Assembly (NCBI GenBank): GCA_902558885.1
Contig: CACEFQ010000003.1
Location: 1-64,000, forward strand
Source of the DNA: an uncultured SAR116 cluster alpha proteobacterium
Lineage (GTDB): Bacteria; Pseudomonadota; Alphaproteobacteria; Puniceispirillales; Marisalimonadaceae
DNA: 64,000 nt
Direction: 5' to 3'
Each line of letters begins with the position of its first letter. Within the stretch, counting starts at the first letter, position 1. Shown here piece after piece: positions 63,928-64,000 of this stretch. Made by a program: the position numbers and the translations under genes. The notes under the pieces are model-generated. The model saw only the letters and a program-made list of their open reading frames with translations. It had not been told where the DNA came from and did no database searches.

Positions 63928-64000
63928 ATGTCTAGTAACATTAAAAGTATAGTTAATGAAGATATAAGTAATAAGGTTGTTATTTTAAGAGCTGACTTAA
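63928..64000 (+). CDS. pgk: Phosphoglycerate kinase, N-terminal fragment (cut by window end)
   Basis: ATG 63928 opens a frame reading SSNIKSIVNEDISNKVVILRADL to the window end. The segment KVVILRADL corresponds to the first strand of phosphoglycerate kinase (KRVLLRVDLN in other species). AAAGTGA is a possible ribosome-binding site. The position directly after fbp and tkt supports the call, but only 24 residues are visible, so it remains provisional. Confidence 0.65.
   Translation, partial: MSSNIKSIVNEDISNKVVILRADL

Noticed and set aside
60862-64000. Calvin-cycle operon
   Set aside because: fbp, tkt and pgk are shared with gluconeogenesis and the pentose phosphate pathway; no Rubisco or phosphoribulokinase gene is visible.

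Overview
The window is visibly AT-rich, with long A/T homopolymers, very short intergenic gaps and many stop/start overlaps. Gene content points to a streamlined, probably marine heterotrophic alphaproteobacterium: a COQ7-type ubiquinone hydroxylase, fused indolepyruvate ferredoxin oxidoreductase, TRAP-TAXI and TctABC uptake systems, two Liv-type ABC importers and many CoA ligases. That placement comes from gene content only; no 16S or other marker is present. I saw no tRNA, rRNA, CRISPR array, insertion sequence or prophage.

Layout. 1-1.3 kb: thiolase (cut by the window edge) and a GlpE-type rhodanese. 1.3-10.9 kb (- strand): one long operon made of a long-chain acyl-CoA ligase, a complete Liv-type importer, a PaaK-like ligase, a short-chain dehydrogenase and a MaoC dehydratase broken by an apparent frameshift. 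It reads as uptake, CoA activation and beta-oxidation-type processing of a carboxylic acid. 11.1-23.6 kb: a DmdC-like acyl-CoA dehydrogenase, three further CoA ligases, the fused indolepyruvate oxidoreductase, MetY and an alpha/beta hydrolase. 23.6-29.1 kb: a DapA-superfamily enzyme, a cysteine-dioxygenase-like cupin, a four-domain rhodanese protein, a ThDP enzyme and a TauE/SafE exporter, possibly an organosulfur module. 29.1-32.1 kb: TctA-TctB-TctC. 32.6-33.8 kb: COQ7, a DCC-family thiol protein and a small unknown protein. 33.9-38.4 kb: a second Liv-type importer. 38.4-44.3 kb: class III aminotransferase, fused TRAP permease, TAXI binding protein and a divergent RpiR regulator. 44.3-46.2 kb: a small ABM-like protein, NrtS, a DUF3108 protein and a truncated aroE. 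46.2-56.1 kb (- strand): a leucine-catabolism cluster (ivd, mccB, mccA, hmgL, liuC) extended by an AhpD-like protein, another acyl-CoA dehydrogenase and a CaiB/BaiF CoA-transferase, with a TerB-like gene at its head. 56.3-60.8 kb: nitrogen genes, namely glutamate dehydrogenase, amtB and a half-length glnE. 60.9-64 kb: fructose-1,6-bisphosphatase, transketolase and the start of pgk.

The genes describe a scavenger of organic acids, amino acids and sulfur compounds: periplasmic-binding-protein importers bring substrates in, CoA ligases and acyl-CoA dehydrogenases funnel them to acetyl-CoA and acetoacetate, and an ammonium/glutamate node handles nitrogen. The most unusual observations are: a stem-loop directly after the substrate-binding-protein gene in all four importer operons; a GlnE keeping only the adenylyltransferase half; a possible sulfur module at 24.5-29.1 kb; an aroE cut off inside its NADP domain; a MaoC gene broken at an A8 run; and palindromic candidate operators upstream of amtB and between the TAXI and rpiR genes.
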